Shown here: piece by piece, positions 7,039 to 14,956 of the stretch
Layout: every line of letters begins with the position of its first letter
Position numbering within the stretch: position 1 is the first letter of the stretch
Assembly: GCA_964230605.1 (NCBI GenBank)
Contig: CAXRIN010000004.1
Coordinates: forward strand, 1-33,920
DNA from: GCA-002722245 sp964230605
GTDB taxonomy: Bacteria; Bacteroidota; Bacteroidia; Flavobacteriales_C; GCA-002722245
DNA: 33,920 bases
Direction: 5' to 3'
The notes under the pieces: model-generated
The model's database searches: none
What the model was told of the DNA's origin: nothing
Seen by the model: the letters and a program-made list of their open reading frames with translations, nothing else
Position numbers and translations under genes: made by a program

Positions 7039-8300
7039 AACTTCAACAAAAAACAACTCTATTCTTCTTAATACCTGGAGTCATCTTGATTCTTATTAGT
7101 GGTATTTTTCAATACTACTTAGTAAATAATAAAATCCATAACCGAATTGATAAACAGTTGTTGAAAGAGAAAAACCTCATTAACAAACAGCTTAAAGATC
7201 TTGAAGACAGCAAGGATTTGCATTTGTACAAAACACTAAAGTCTGAAATTGAAATCAAGGAAGATTTTACCCCAAAATTCCTGAATGATAATTTTTTTAT
7301 CTCAGAGGTTTACGACAAAGATTTAGATGAGCAAATTCAAATTAAAATACTTGAGTTTAAAACTATAATTGATAATCAAACTTATATTGTAAAAGTCAAG
7401 AAACCACTTGAAGAATCACAAACCTTTATTAGTGGTTTAGTTTGGGCTAACATTCTTCTTTTTAGTTTATTAGTTATTATTTACCTAGTGTTTAACCGAA
7501 TAATCTCGAAGAAAATATGGACTCCATTTTATGTGACCTTGGAGGCTTTGAAGGAGTTTAACATTTCACGTCCTGAGCCTTTGAAATTAGTACCATCTAA
7601 TATTGAAGAATTCAACAGATTAAACACGGAAGTTGATTTTTTGATCAAAAAAGTTTCGCGCGATTACAACAACTATAAATCTTTTATTGAAAACGTCTCG
7701 CACGAATTACAAACTCCACTTGCAGTTGCAAAAGCAAAACTGGACAATTTAGTTCAAAGTGAGAATATTAAAGAGGAAGAACACCAAATTTTGAGTAAAC
7801 TGACCTTCAATCTCAATAAACTTACGCGATTAAACCAATCACTTGTTTTTTTATTAAAAATTGAAAACAACCTCTTTTCCAATAAAGACAATATCAATCT
7901 TAATCAATTGGTATCTCAATCATTGGAAAACTTTGAAGATATAATTGAAATAAAGGAAATTAAACTCGAAGTAAAAAACACTTCTCCCTGTTCATTTTTC
8001 TGTAATGATATTTTGGCCGAAGTACTTATTGATAACCTTATTAAAAATGCCGTAAAGCATAATATTCAAGGGGGCTTTTTAGAAATTGAAATCCTTCCTA
8101 ATAAACTAATCATTAAAAATTCAGGTAAACCGCTTAACTGCAAACCAGAATTTATGTTTGAACGCTTTCGTAAAAACAGTGATTCTCAAGATTCTACTGG
8201 ACTTGGATTATCTATCGTTTATCAAATTTGCACATCTAACAACTTCCTTATAAAATACTCTAACACAGGGACAATCCATACAATCGAAATAAAATTTTAA
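7035..8300 (+). CDS. Membrane sensor histidine kinase
   Basis: 421 residues: a transmembrane helix (about 9-29), a periplasmic domain of about 100 residues with no recognised fold, and a second transmembrane helix (about 131-155). The HisKA domain follows with ENVSHELQTPLAV (phospho-acceptor His223), then an N box NLIKNAVKHN and a G box GLGLSIVYQI of the HATPase domain. It is the partner of the response regulator that it overlaps by four bases. The short sensor domain and the adjacent regulated lipoprotein suggest an envelope or lipid signal, but the ligand cannot be read from sequence. It resembles the two-gene RprX/RprY-like systems of Bacteroidota in general layout only. Confidence 0.9.
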   Translation: MKLQQKTTLFFLIPGVILILISGIFQYYLVNNKIHNRIDKQLLKEKNLINKQLKDLEDSKDLHLYKTLKSEIEIKEDFTPKFLNDNFFISEVYDKDLDEQIQIKILEFKTIIDNQTYIVKVKKPLEESQTFISGLVWANILLFSLLVIIYLVFNRIISKKIWTPFYVTLEALKEFNISRPEPLKLVPSNIEEFNRLNTEVDFLIKKVSRDYNNYKSFIENVSHELQTPLAVAKAKLDNLVQSENIKEEEHQILSKLTFNLNKLTRLNQSLVFLLKIENNLFSNKDNINLNQLVSQSLENFEDIIEIKEIKLEVKNTSPCSFFCNDILAEVLIDNLIKNAVKHNIQGGFLEIEILPNKLIIKNSGKPLNCKPEFMFERFRKNSDSQDSTGLGLSIVYQICTSNNFLIKYSNTGTIHTIEIKF

Positions 8301-8311
8301 AAAAAATATTT

Positions 8312-8328
8312 CTACAGATTTTCTACAG
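8312..8328 (+). promoter_or_regulatory. Regulatory site C (direct-repeat operator), toward the acyl carrier protein
   Basis: CTACAGATTTTCTACAG: two identical CTACAG half-sites at 11-bp spacing, with a third partial copy (TTTCTAC) at 8329-8335. It ends 36 nt before the ATG at 8365 and lies in the 64-nt gap after the kinase gene. It is the cleanest of the three copies. Confidence 0.62.
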
Positions 8329-8364
8329 TTTCTACTAATATTTTCAAAGTAGAATTTAAATTAA

Positions 8365-8640
8365 ATGATTAGAAATGATGGTGTTTCAAAGCCTGTTAGA
8401 CAGGTTGTGGAACAAACTAAGGAAGTAATTTCAAACTATTTAAACTCCGATTGGAGACACATCAATTTGAGGCATTCTTTGAAAGGAGATTTTCATCTTG
8501 ATTCATTGGACGTAGTTGAATTGTTTACGAGTTTGGAACAAAGATTTAAAATTTACTTTCCTGAGGATTTATCAAGAATAAGATTAGTTAAAGACATTGT
8601 AATTGAGTGTCAGAATAAATTAAACCACAAAAAATTTTAG
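8365..8640 (+). CDS. Orphan acyl carrier protein
   Basis: 91 residues with the carrier-protein core: HLDSLDVVELF places Ser47 in the Asp-Ser-Leu motif for the 4'-phosphopantetheine arm, followed by the usual acidic helix II and a short helix III. Phosphopantetheine transfer by a holo-ACP synthase elsewhere in the genome is expected. The overall sequence, with an N-terminal extension and a basic C-terminal end (KLNHKKF), differs from the housekeeping fatty-acid AcpP, so I read it as a specialised paralogue. No ketosynthase, ligase or transferase is next to it. It is the first gene of a unit headed by regulatory site C and followed two bases later by the 82-aa gene. Confidence 0.82.
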   Translation: MIRNDGVSKPVRQVVEQTKEVISNYLNSDWRHINLRHSLKGDFHLDSLDVVELFTSLEQRFKIYFPEDLSRIRLVKDIVIECQNKLNHKKF

Positions 8641-8642
8641 TC

Positions 8643-8891
8643 ATGAATATTATTAAGAGCTATAGCAAATTAACAAAAGAAGTAAAAGATTACTTATCAG
8701 CTTCATATCCAGAAGGATTTGAAGGATATACAAAAACACTTACAATTAAAGAGGATACCTATTTAGTAATTCCTTTAAAGTTTGGATCAGAAAATTATAT
8801 GATCAAACTAAGAAAACTGATAAAGGATGAGGGAAAGATAGACTTCTCTAAAATTGGATGGGAAGGTGAACTTCCTGGTGAAGAAGCATAA
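8643..8891 (+). CDS. Small unknown protein downstream of the acyl carrier protein
   Basis: An 82-residue soluble protein that I do not recognise. It opens with a helical segment (IIKSYSKLTKEVKDYLSASY), then a Gly/aromatic turn (PEGFEGYTKTL), beta strands around TYLVIPLKF and NYMIKLRKL, and an acidic end. The start ATG lies two bases after the carrier-protein stop, which indicates co-transcription and probably coupled translation. A role as a partner or client of the acyl carrier protein is a reasonable guess, with no direct evidence. Confidence 0.65.
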   Translation: MNIIKSYSKLTKEVKDYLSASYPEGFEGYTKTLTIKEDTYLVIPLKFGSENYMIKLRKLIKDEGKIDFSKIGWEGELPGEEA

Positions 8892-8975
8892 AAATTTAGT
8901 GTTAATTATTCATTCCATACCATTCGACTGAGCTTTCATAACTCATCTTTGCCAGTCGGGTGATTTTGCAAATTG

Positions 8976-9001
8976 AGCCGAAGCCAACTCTCGCTTCGGC
9001 T
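8976..9001 (+). terminator. Intrinsic terminator downstream of the ACP unit
   Basis: AGCCGAAGC (8976-8984) and GCTTCGGCT (8993-9001) form a perfect 9-bp stem with an 8-nt loop, followed by a T-rich TTTATATTTCTTT. It lies 84 nt past the 82-aa gene stop. The rest of the 220-nt gap before the next gene holds only a weak 6-bp dyad (CGACTG/CAGTCG) and no gene. Confidence 0.7.
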
Positions 9002-9111
9002 TTTATATTTCTTTCATATTGATTTCTAATATCAATACTTAAACAAAATCAAACATAATCTTAGAACATTTTTGAGTTTGACGGGTAGAATACAAAGTTT
9101 AAATTCCGCAA

Positions 9112-11241
9112 ATGAGGTTTATCCAAAAAATTGTTTTGATTTTCATGCTTTTCTCAATTTACGGACAAGCCAATAACGATACCTCAAAACCTATTAAAGC
9201 GGGAAAAACAATCCAGAATATTTTATTCAAATTAGATTCATCTACATCTCCAAATATTGAGACAGGTTTAATAAACGAAGGATACAAAAACCTGAAGGAG
9301 CCTGCCTTAAACTTAGGTTTTTACAAAGGAGGTGTATGGTTAAAATTCCCAATCCCAAAAAGGAATATTGATTTACTTGTGATTGAACACCCTATTTTAG
9401 ATTATGCAGCTGCGTACACAAAAGTTGGTGAGCAATTAAATAAAGTTGATGAATTCGGTGATCAAATTCCTTTTTCAACAAGAACTAATAAAACTCGTTT
9501 TCCAATTCTTGATTTAAATGAAATCCAAACAAAAACAGATACAATTTATTTATTCGCATCAAATCAAGGCGAACAATTTTTCTTACCTATTTTTGCGTGG
9601 AATGAAAAAGATTTGGAGCTTTTTAATCAATATGATTATCCCCTTTTCGGAGGTTATTTTGGTATTATTTCCTTTGCTATTTTCTTCAACTTATTCATTG
9701 CAATAGTTTTAAAAGAAAAAAACATTCTGAATTATGTTTTTTACTTGATAAGTTTATTTATTCTTCAAGTTTCATTGAATGGCTTTGGGACTTTATGGTT
9801 TTGGGGAGATAATGTTTGGTTAGCAACTCATACCAATGCAATATTTGCCTCTTCATCCATCTTTTTCTTGATTACTTTCACTCTGGAATTCTTATCAATC
9901 AAAGAGTACCTTCCTAAAATTTACAAATTCATTAACGTTGCTAAATATTTAGTGGGATTAAATATAATAGCATCGATAATCTTACCTGTAGAAATCCTTA
10001 GTTTACCCATAGTTTTTATAAACGTTATTACCTTTTTATTCGGAATAATTATCATTCCAGTAGCTTATTCTATTTACAAAAACCACTTCAAAGAAGCTAG
10101 ATACTTTCTTTTAGCGTTTGTTATTCTGATAATTGGCGTGTTCGCTTTTGTATTAAGAAATATTGGCCTTTTGCCCAATAACTTCTTTGCAATTAACGGA
10201 TTGCAAATAGGTTCTTCAATGGAGGTTATTTTATTAACGTTTGCGATAATTGACAAATTCAAATCTTTCCGCGAACAAGCCCTTGAAAGACTCCAACAAA
10301 TCAATATAATGAAGGAGAAAGCGAACAAGGAGCTGGAACAAAAGGTACAAGAAAGAACTCACGATTTGGAAAAATCCTATATTGCTTTACGGGAACAAAA
10401 AGAAATCATAGAAGAGAAAAACATTGAAATAACCGAGAGTATCAATTACGGCGAAAAAATTCAATCTGCAATTCTTCCCAGTCAGGAAGAAATTGAACAA
10501 AATACAGCAGAGTCTTTTGTCATTTTCAAGCCAAAAGATATTGTTTCTGGAGACTTTTACTGGATTTCACATACCGATGATTTCAGCTTTTACATTGTTG
10601 CCGATTGTACAGGACACGGAGTTCCTGGAGCTTTTATGAGTATGATAGGAAACTCACTTTTAGACCAGATTATAAATAAAGATCATGAGACTTCTACCGG
10701 AACTATTTTAGATAAATTAAGAGAAGGCGTAATTCGTGCTCTTGGTCAAAAAGGAAACCCGGGTGAACAAAAAGACGGGATGGATATTGCGCTTATACGA
10801 GTTAATCACGAAACAAATGAATTAGTTTTCTCCGGAGCGAATAACCCACTATATGTTGTATCAAAAAACGAACTTCAAAATGGAAATTTAGAAGCGGAGA
10901 AAAACAACTCTATACTATATACCTTCAAAGCCAATAAACAACCAATTGGCTTTCAATCCGAAGCTGATCAACCTTTCTCAGAAACGTCCATTCAACTTTC
11001 AAAAGGCGATCAAATTTATTTATTTACCGATGGTTATCCCGATCAATTTGGTGGTCCGAAAGGGAAAAAAATGAAGTACAAAAAGTTCAAAGAATTGATC
11101 CTGGAAAACAGCACTTCTCCTCTTGATATACAAAAAATTAAATTAGAAGCTTTTCTTAATGATTGGATGACTCAAGAAAACACTTTTGGCGAAAAAATCT
11201 TCCAAGTTGATGACATTTGTATAATGGGATTAAAACTCTAA
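9112..11241 (+). CDS. 7TMR-DISM sensor fused to a SpoIIE/PP2C-type serine phosphatase
   Basis: 709 residues: a signal peptide (1-20), an extracellular 7TMR-DISM beta domain (about 30-170), seven transmembrane helices (about 178-385), a coiled coil (about 385-450), and a SpoIIE-like PP2C phosphatase domain (about 465-709). Metal-binding acids are in place: Asp481 in SGDFYW, Asp498 in ADCTGHGVPGAFMS, Asp640 in FTDGYPDQFGG and Asp700-701 in VDDICIM. Such proteins sense an extracellular ligand and dephosphorylate a phospho-serine partner, often an anti-anti-sigma factor; no such partner gene is in the window. It is a single gene, and its TAA overlaps the convergent queA stop codon. Confidence 0.9.
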   Translation: MRFIQKIVLIFMLFSIYGQANNDTSKPIKAGKTIQNILFKLDSSTSPNIETGLINEGYKNLKEPALNLGFYKGGVWLKFPIPKRNIDLLVIEHPILDYAAAYTKVGEQLNKVDEFGDQIPFSTRTNKTRFPILDLNEIQTKTDTIYLFASNQGEQFFLPIFAWNEKDLELFNQYDYPLFGGYFGIISFAIFFNLFIAIVLKEKNILNYVFYLISLFILQVSLNGFGTLWFWGDNVWLATHTNAIFASSSIFFLITFTLEFLSIKEYLPKIYKFINVAKYLVGLNIIASIILPVEILSLPIVFINVITFLFGIIIIPVAYSIYKNHFKEARYFLLAFVILIIGVFAFVLRNIGLLPNNFFAINGLQIGSSMEVILLTFAIIDKFKSFREQALERLQQINIMKEKANKELEQKVQERTHDLEKSYIALREQKEIIEEKNIEITESINYGEKIQSAILPSQEEIEQNTAESFVIFKPKDIVSGDFYWISHTDDFSFYIVADCTGHGVPGAFMSMIGNSLLDQIINKDHETSTGTILDKLREGVIRALGQKGNPGEQKDGMDIALIRVNHETNELVFSGANNPLYVVSKNELQNGNLEAEKNNSILYTFKANKQPIGFQSEADQPFSETSIQLSKGDQIYLFTDGYPDQFGGPKGKKMKYKKFKELILENSTSPLDIQKIKLEAFLNDWMTQENTFGEKIFQVDDICIMGLKL

Positions 11242-12419
11242 CGTTTTAAAATAGAGCTATCTCCATAGCTTAAAAACCTAAAATCATTCGCTAAAGCGTA
11301 ATCGTATATTTTCTTCCAGTCTTCACCTACGAATGCGGCAACAAGCAGCATTAAAGTACTTTCTGGTTGATGAAAATTAGTAATCAGTTGATTACAAACC
11401 TTAAAATCATACCCTGGAAAAATCATAATCTCTGTACTTGCATGAAGTTCCTCTAAATTGCTCTCATTTAAATAATTCAGCAAAGCAGAAAAAGAAGTTT
11501 GAAAATCAGCAACTACCTTTTTTTCATAAGGCTCTAATTTGCTTACAATTCCTTTATAGTCTCCATTTACAATTTGATTCCCCAACCAAAACGAACTTTC
11601 TAACGTTCGCATTGAAGTTGTTCCAACGGCCGTTACTTTCCCTTCACTTTGCAACAAATTTTCAATCACTTGTTTTTTCACCACAAACTGCTCTGCGTGC
11701 ATATTATGCTTTGTAACATCACCTTCCTCCTTTACAGGCTGAAATGTTCCAGCTCCAACATGTAAGGTCACAAAATCACGTTTCACGCCTAATTCATCCA
11801 GCGATTTAAAAACTTCTTCCGTAAAATGTAATCCAGCAGTTGGTGCAGCCACTGCTCCATCATTTTGAGCGTATACGGTTTGATATGTTTCCGAATCTTT
11901 ATCAGTTGCCTCCCTATTCATGTATGGAGGAATTGGAATTTTACCAATCGCCTGAATAACTTCCACGGCAGATTTTTCTGCGGGATTCCAACTTAATTTC
12001 ACAATTCGTTCCTCTCTATTCTCTAACTCTGCTTCTACTTCAATTCCTTCAGTAACTAATTTCAAAATTTGCCCTTCCTTCCATCGCTTTAAATTCCCAA
12101 TCATACACTTCCAAGAAACCGATCCTTTAGCTTCCATTGCCTTTACAACTTCTTTTGTTGGCTTAACAGGATCTAACAAAAAAACCTCCACAATAGCTCC
12201 GGTATCCTTTTGAAAAAATAACCTTGCCGGTATGACTTTAGTGTTATTGGAAATCAATAAACTACCTGATGCTAACTCTTTGTTTATCTCTTTGAAAACT
12301 CGCTCTTTTATCTTTCCGTTTTGATAAACCAATAACTTTGATTCATCTCTTTTCTCCAAAGGAAATTGAGCAATTCTCTCTTCTGGCAAATTATAATCGA
12401 AATCAGAAATTTTAAGCAT
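11238..12419 (-). CDS. queA: S-adenosylmethionine:tRNA ribosyltransferase-isomerase
   Basis: QueA moves the ribosyl part of S-adenosylmethionine to 7-aminomethyl-7-deazaguanine in tRNA, forming epoxyqueuosine in queuosine synthesis. From the ATG at 12417-12419 the protein has 393 residues and starts MLKISDFDYNLPEERIAQ, as the family does. The open frame runs 57 nt further to 12476, but those residues are not part of the family. Signature segments are NNTKVIPARL (58-67), GKIPIPPYMNR (159-169), AAPTAGLHFT (191-200) and HVGAGTFQPV (220-229). The family is usually about 340-410 residues. Its TAG and the TAA of the convergent phosphatase gene overlap in the four bases CTAA. No other queuosine gene is in the window. 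Confidence 0.95.
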   Translation of the reverse strand: MLKISDFDYNLPEERIAQFPLEKRDESKLLVYQNGKIKERVFKEINKELASGSLLISNNTKVIPARLFFQKDTGAIVEVFLLDPVKPTKEVVKAMEAKGSVSWKCMIGNLKRWKEGQILKLVTEGIEVEAELENREERIVKLSWNPAEKSAVEVIQAIGKIPIPPYMNREATDKDSETYQTVYAQNDGAVAAPTAGLHFTEEVFKSLDELGVKRDFVTLHVGAGTFQPVKEEGDVTKHNMHAEQFVVKKQVIENLLQSEGKVTAVGTTSMRTLESSFWLGNQIVNGDYKGIVSKLEPYEKKVVADFQTSFSALLNYLNESNLEELHASTEIMIFPGYDFKVCNQLITNFHQPESTLMLLVAAFVGEDWKKIYDYALANDFRFLSYGDSSILKR

Positions 12420-12517
12420 CGTAAGCAGTATTGAATCTGCAAAGTTAATCCGTTTAAAGTTTATTTCTAAAATCAAGCTGAGTGATTGAAGTCACTGTTA
12501 AGCTTCCTATCCCCCAA

Positions 12518-12525
12518 TAACTTTG
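12518..12525 (+). promoter_or_regulatory. Possible Bacteroidota -7 promoter box for the TauE/SafE gene
   Basis: TAACTTTG fits the Bacteroidota -7 consensus TAnnTTTG and lies 31 nt before the ATG at 12557. No good TTTG -33 box is seen at the expected distance. Confidence 0.35.
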
Positions 12526-12556
12526 AATCATCTTAAAACTTAAAAACTAAATTAAT

Positions 12557-13429
12557 ATGTTAAGTATACCGGCATTATTGGCAGCTATCCTAATTGGAGT
12601 TTCATTAGGTTTGATTGGAGGAGGGGGATCAATTTTAACGGTACCTGCTTTAACTTACCTTGCTGATGTTGATGTAGTTTCAGCAACAGCCTATTCATTA
12701 TTTATTGTCGGAGTATCATCTGCAGTTGGTTCAATTAATTTCATCAGAAAAAAGCACGTTGACCTACGAACCGCTGTCGTATTTGCTGTTCCTTCTTTAA
12801 TAGCAGTTTGGCTTACAAGAGCTTTTCTAATTCCTGCAATTCCTGATATTGTTTTCTCTTCAGGGAGCTTCACATTATCAAAAGATTTAGCCATAATGGT
12901 TTTCTTTTCCTTAATTATGATTTTGGCTTCGGTCTCAATGATTAGAAACAAAAAGAAAACAGATAACGATGAAAACAAAACTCCACAATATAATTACCCA
13001 ATGATTATCCTTGAAGGATTTGTGGTTGGAACAGTTACCGGGATTGTTGGAGCTGGTGGAGGATTTTTAATTATTCCTGCTCTTGTAATTTTAGCCAAAA
13101 TCCCGATGAAAAAAGCAGTTGGAACATCACTTTTAATCATTGCTTCTAAATCATTAATTGGATTTACTGGCGATTTAAGTAATGCTGCTTTAGTAATAGA
13201 TTGGGCAATTTTATTACCATTCACCCTACTAGCTGTTGTTGGAATATTCGGGGGTACTTACATTGGAAAATTTGTTCCAGGTCCAAAATTGAAAAAAGGT
13301 TTTGGGATTTTCATCTTGGTAATGGGTGTTTACATTATTTCAGATAGAGTGAGTAAATTAAATTTAAATGAACCTCAAAATGAAATTGTAATTCCGAGTA
13401 AAACTTTTTTGAAAAGTGATGTAAGTTAA
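12557..13429 (+). CDS. TauE/SafE family membrane permease
   Basis: 290 residues with about eight hydrophobic helices and the two-fold repeat of this family: GLIGGGGSILTVPAL near residue 19 and GIVGAGGGFLIIPAL near 160, each a Gly-rich turn at the start of a half. A charged loop (KKKTDNDENK) links the halves. Members export or import small organosulfur or sulfonate anions such as sulfite or sulfoacetate; substrate cannot be told from sequence, and no sulfur-metabolism gene is adjacent. A cytoplasmic tail of about 30 residues follows the last helix. It is transcribed alone, diverging from queA and ended by a hairpin. Confidence 0.88.
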   Translation: MLSIPALLAAILIGVSLGLIGGGGSILTVPALTYLADVDVVSATAYSLFIVGVSSAVGSINFIRKKHVDLRTAVVFAVPSLIAVWLTRAFLIPAIPDIVFSSGSFTLSKDLAIMVFFSLIMILASVSMIRNKKKTDNDENKTPQYNYPMIILEGFVVGTVTGIVGAGGGFLIIPALVILAKIPMKKAVGTSLLIIASKSLIGFTGDLSNAALVIDWAILLPFTLLAVVGIFGGTYIGKFVPGPKLKKGFGIFILVMGVYIISDRVSKLNLNEPQNEIVIPSKTFLKSDVS

Positions 13430-13456
13430 TTGAATCTTATAAATAAGTTATTCATC

Positions 13457-13482
13457 AAAGACTGTCGATGTTGACAGTCTTT
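13457..13482. terminator. Bidirectional terminator between convergent genes
   Basis: AAAGACTGTC and GACAGTCTTT form a 10-bp stem with a 6-nt loop, followed by T on the plus strand and, less strongly, on the minus strand. It sits between the permease (ends 13429) and the MazG-like gene (ends 13524). Confidence 0.8.
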
Positions 13483-13523
13483 TTACTAAAAAGCTCACAT
13501 AAATAAAGACTAAACATACTAAA

Positions 13524-13853
13524 TCACAAGCTTAATTTAGGATTGTTTTTATGACGATCCTTGTCTCTATTCGTTTTCTTTTCCAGATTCTTTTTAATAG
13601 CCTCTTCCAAATCAACACCTGTTTGATTTGCCAAGCAAACTAAAACCCAAAGTACATCAGCCATTTCATCGCCAAGATTCTTTTCCTCTTCAGGATTTTT
13701 AAATGATTGCTCTCCGTATTTTCTGCTGATAATTCTTGCTAATTCACCAACCTCTTCTGTTAAAATAGCCAAGTTAGTCAACTCATTAAAGTATCTAACT
13801 CCAATGGTTTTAATCCAATTATCTACCACTTCTTGTAGCGCTTTAATTTCCAT
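13524..13853 (-). CDS. MazG-like nucleotide pyrophosphohydrolase
   Basis: From the ATG at 13851-13853 it has 109 residues, the usual size of single-domain members of the all-alpha NTP pyrophosphohydrolase group. Metal-binding acids are visible in LTEEVGELAR (Glu33, Glu34, Glu37) and DEMADVLW (Glu63, Asp66). Such enzymes split NTPs or modified dNTPs to NMP and pyrophosphate and act as house-cleaning enzymes. The open frame also allows a TTG two codons upstream. The gene overlaps the 3' end of the upstream methyltransferase gene by 11 nt, which implies coupled translation. The C-terminal tail is basic and Asn-rich (NRDKDRHKNNP). Confidence 0.88.
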   Translation of the reverse strand: MEIKALQEVVDNWIKTIGVRYFNELTNLAILTEEVGELARIISRKYGEQSFKNPEEEKNLGDEMADVLWVLVCLANQTGVDLEEAIKKNLEKKTNRDKDRHKNNPKLSL

Positions 13854-14484
13854 GAGCAATTATAAAATCTGAGTGTAAAACTACTTTTTCTCCGCTACGA
13901 TCAAACTCTGGATCTTTTGAAGAAACAACTTTTGATATATCTAAACCTGAAGCCATTACTGCTTTCACCACTTCTTCATTGGTATATTTGATGAAATTAT
14001 ACTTGGTGACAGAATCCAATTTCTCCATGTCTTCCTTTGGCCTCTTCCCTATCAATATCTGTCCTTTAAGAGCTAAATGATTTTTCAATTTCTCAGCGAA
14101 TAACTCCAAATTATCAATAAAATAAACAGTATTAATAGTAAATATTAAATCGAACTTTTGATCAAGATTTAAATCATAAATATCCTTACAGTAAAAAGTT
14201 TGATTCGGATTATTCTTTTTCGCCTCATTGATCATGGTCTCTGAATAATCTACCCCAACGTACTCAATACTTTCTGCTTGCTTCAAAATTTCAGGAACGT
14301 GTTTCGCATTTCCAATTCCAATTTCCAACACCTTCATTCCATCCCTCCAAACAACATTTTTCACCAATTGATTATAGAAATTAGAATTCCCTTTATTCAT
14401 GAATTCAGCTACAACAAGTCCGTTTTCACCTTCAGGTTTACGGAGATTCGCAGCCAATTCCTCCATCGACATTTTTAAATCCAT
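13843..14484 (-). CDS. Class I SAM-dependent methyltransferase
   Basis: 213 residues with a Rossmann methyltransferase core: motif I VLEIGIGNAKH (about 52-62), the acidic strand end YVGVDYSETMI that binds the ribose of S-adenosylmethionine, and FDLIFTINTVYFI for motif IV. It resembles the Methyltransf_11/UbiE-like group of small-molecule methyltransferases. The substrate is not known. It lies 34 nt after the last gene of the five-gene export operon on the same strand and overlaps the MazG-like gene that follows, so it could be transcribed from either upstream promoter. Confidence 0.85.
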   Translation of the reverse strand: MDLKMSMEELAANLRKPEGENGLVVAEFMNKGNSNFYNQLVKNVVWRDGMKVLEIGIGNAKHVPEILKQAESIEYVGVDYSETMINEAKKNNPNQTFYCKDIYDLNLDQKFDLIFTINTVYFIDNLELFAEKLKNHLALKGQILIGKRPKEDMEKLDSVTKYNFIKYTNEEVVKAVMASGLDISKVVSSKDPEFDRSGEKVVLHSDFIIAHGN

Positions 14485-14518
14485 GAAATAAATATCGGAA
14501 AAGGTTTTTGATAAAATA

Positions 14519-14956
14519 TTACTTCGAGACAGTAATTGCTGATGTTGTTATAGTGTTGCTCTTGTTACCTGCTCTATCAACGATGTAAACACTAAAAGTT
14601 GCCGATTCTGAACTACCTGAACCAACCACTGATAAAGTTTTTAAATTAATTGCCAATTCTCCTTCAATGTTAATATCTGCATTTGCTGGGGCAAGTTGCT
14701 GAACGCGAAACGAATACTGAACATCGTTACGAGAATCCGTTACAAAAAGGTTTTTAACTTCTGGATCATTCTCACCCAAATCCCCATCTCCATCTCGATA
14801 CAAAATTGTTAAAATAACCTCATCTTCAAATTCAGTAACCGATGAAGGAGTTATGCTTACAAACTCAACACTCGGAGTAGTATCAAAAACAATTTCATCC
14901 TTCTTACAAGCAAGAATGATAACAGACAAAAGTATTATTGAAATTATTTTTCTCAT
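14519..14956 (-). CDS. Small beta-sandwich-like lipoprotein, last gene of the export operon
   Basis: 145 residues with a lipoprotein signal ending in IILAC, followed by KKDE. The mature part is beta-rich and repeats the character of cadherin- or Ig-like folds: a Ca-binding-looking loop RDGDGDLGENDPE near residues 54-66 and a final strand pair SATFSVYIVDRAGNKS. No named family is recognised. It overlaps the preceding cytochrome c-like lipoprotein gene by four bases (ATGA). Being the fifth member of a one-strand, almost gap-free operon, it probably works with the other exported products at the periplasmic or outer face of the cell. Confidence 0.72.
   Translation of the reverse strand: MRKIISIILLSVIILACKKDEIVFDTTPSVEFVSITPSSVTEFEDEVILTILYRDGDGDLGENDPEVKNLFVTDSRNDVQYSFRVQQLAPANADINIEGELAINLKTLSVVGSGSSESATFSVYIVDRAGNKSNTITTSAITVSK

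Noticed and set aside
12420..12476. A 19-residue N-terminal extension of QueA
   Set aside because: The family starts at MLKISDFDYN. The extension has no conserved residues, and the later ATG is in good context.
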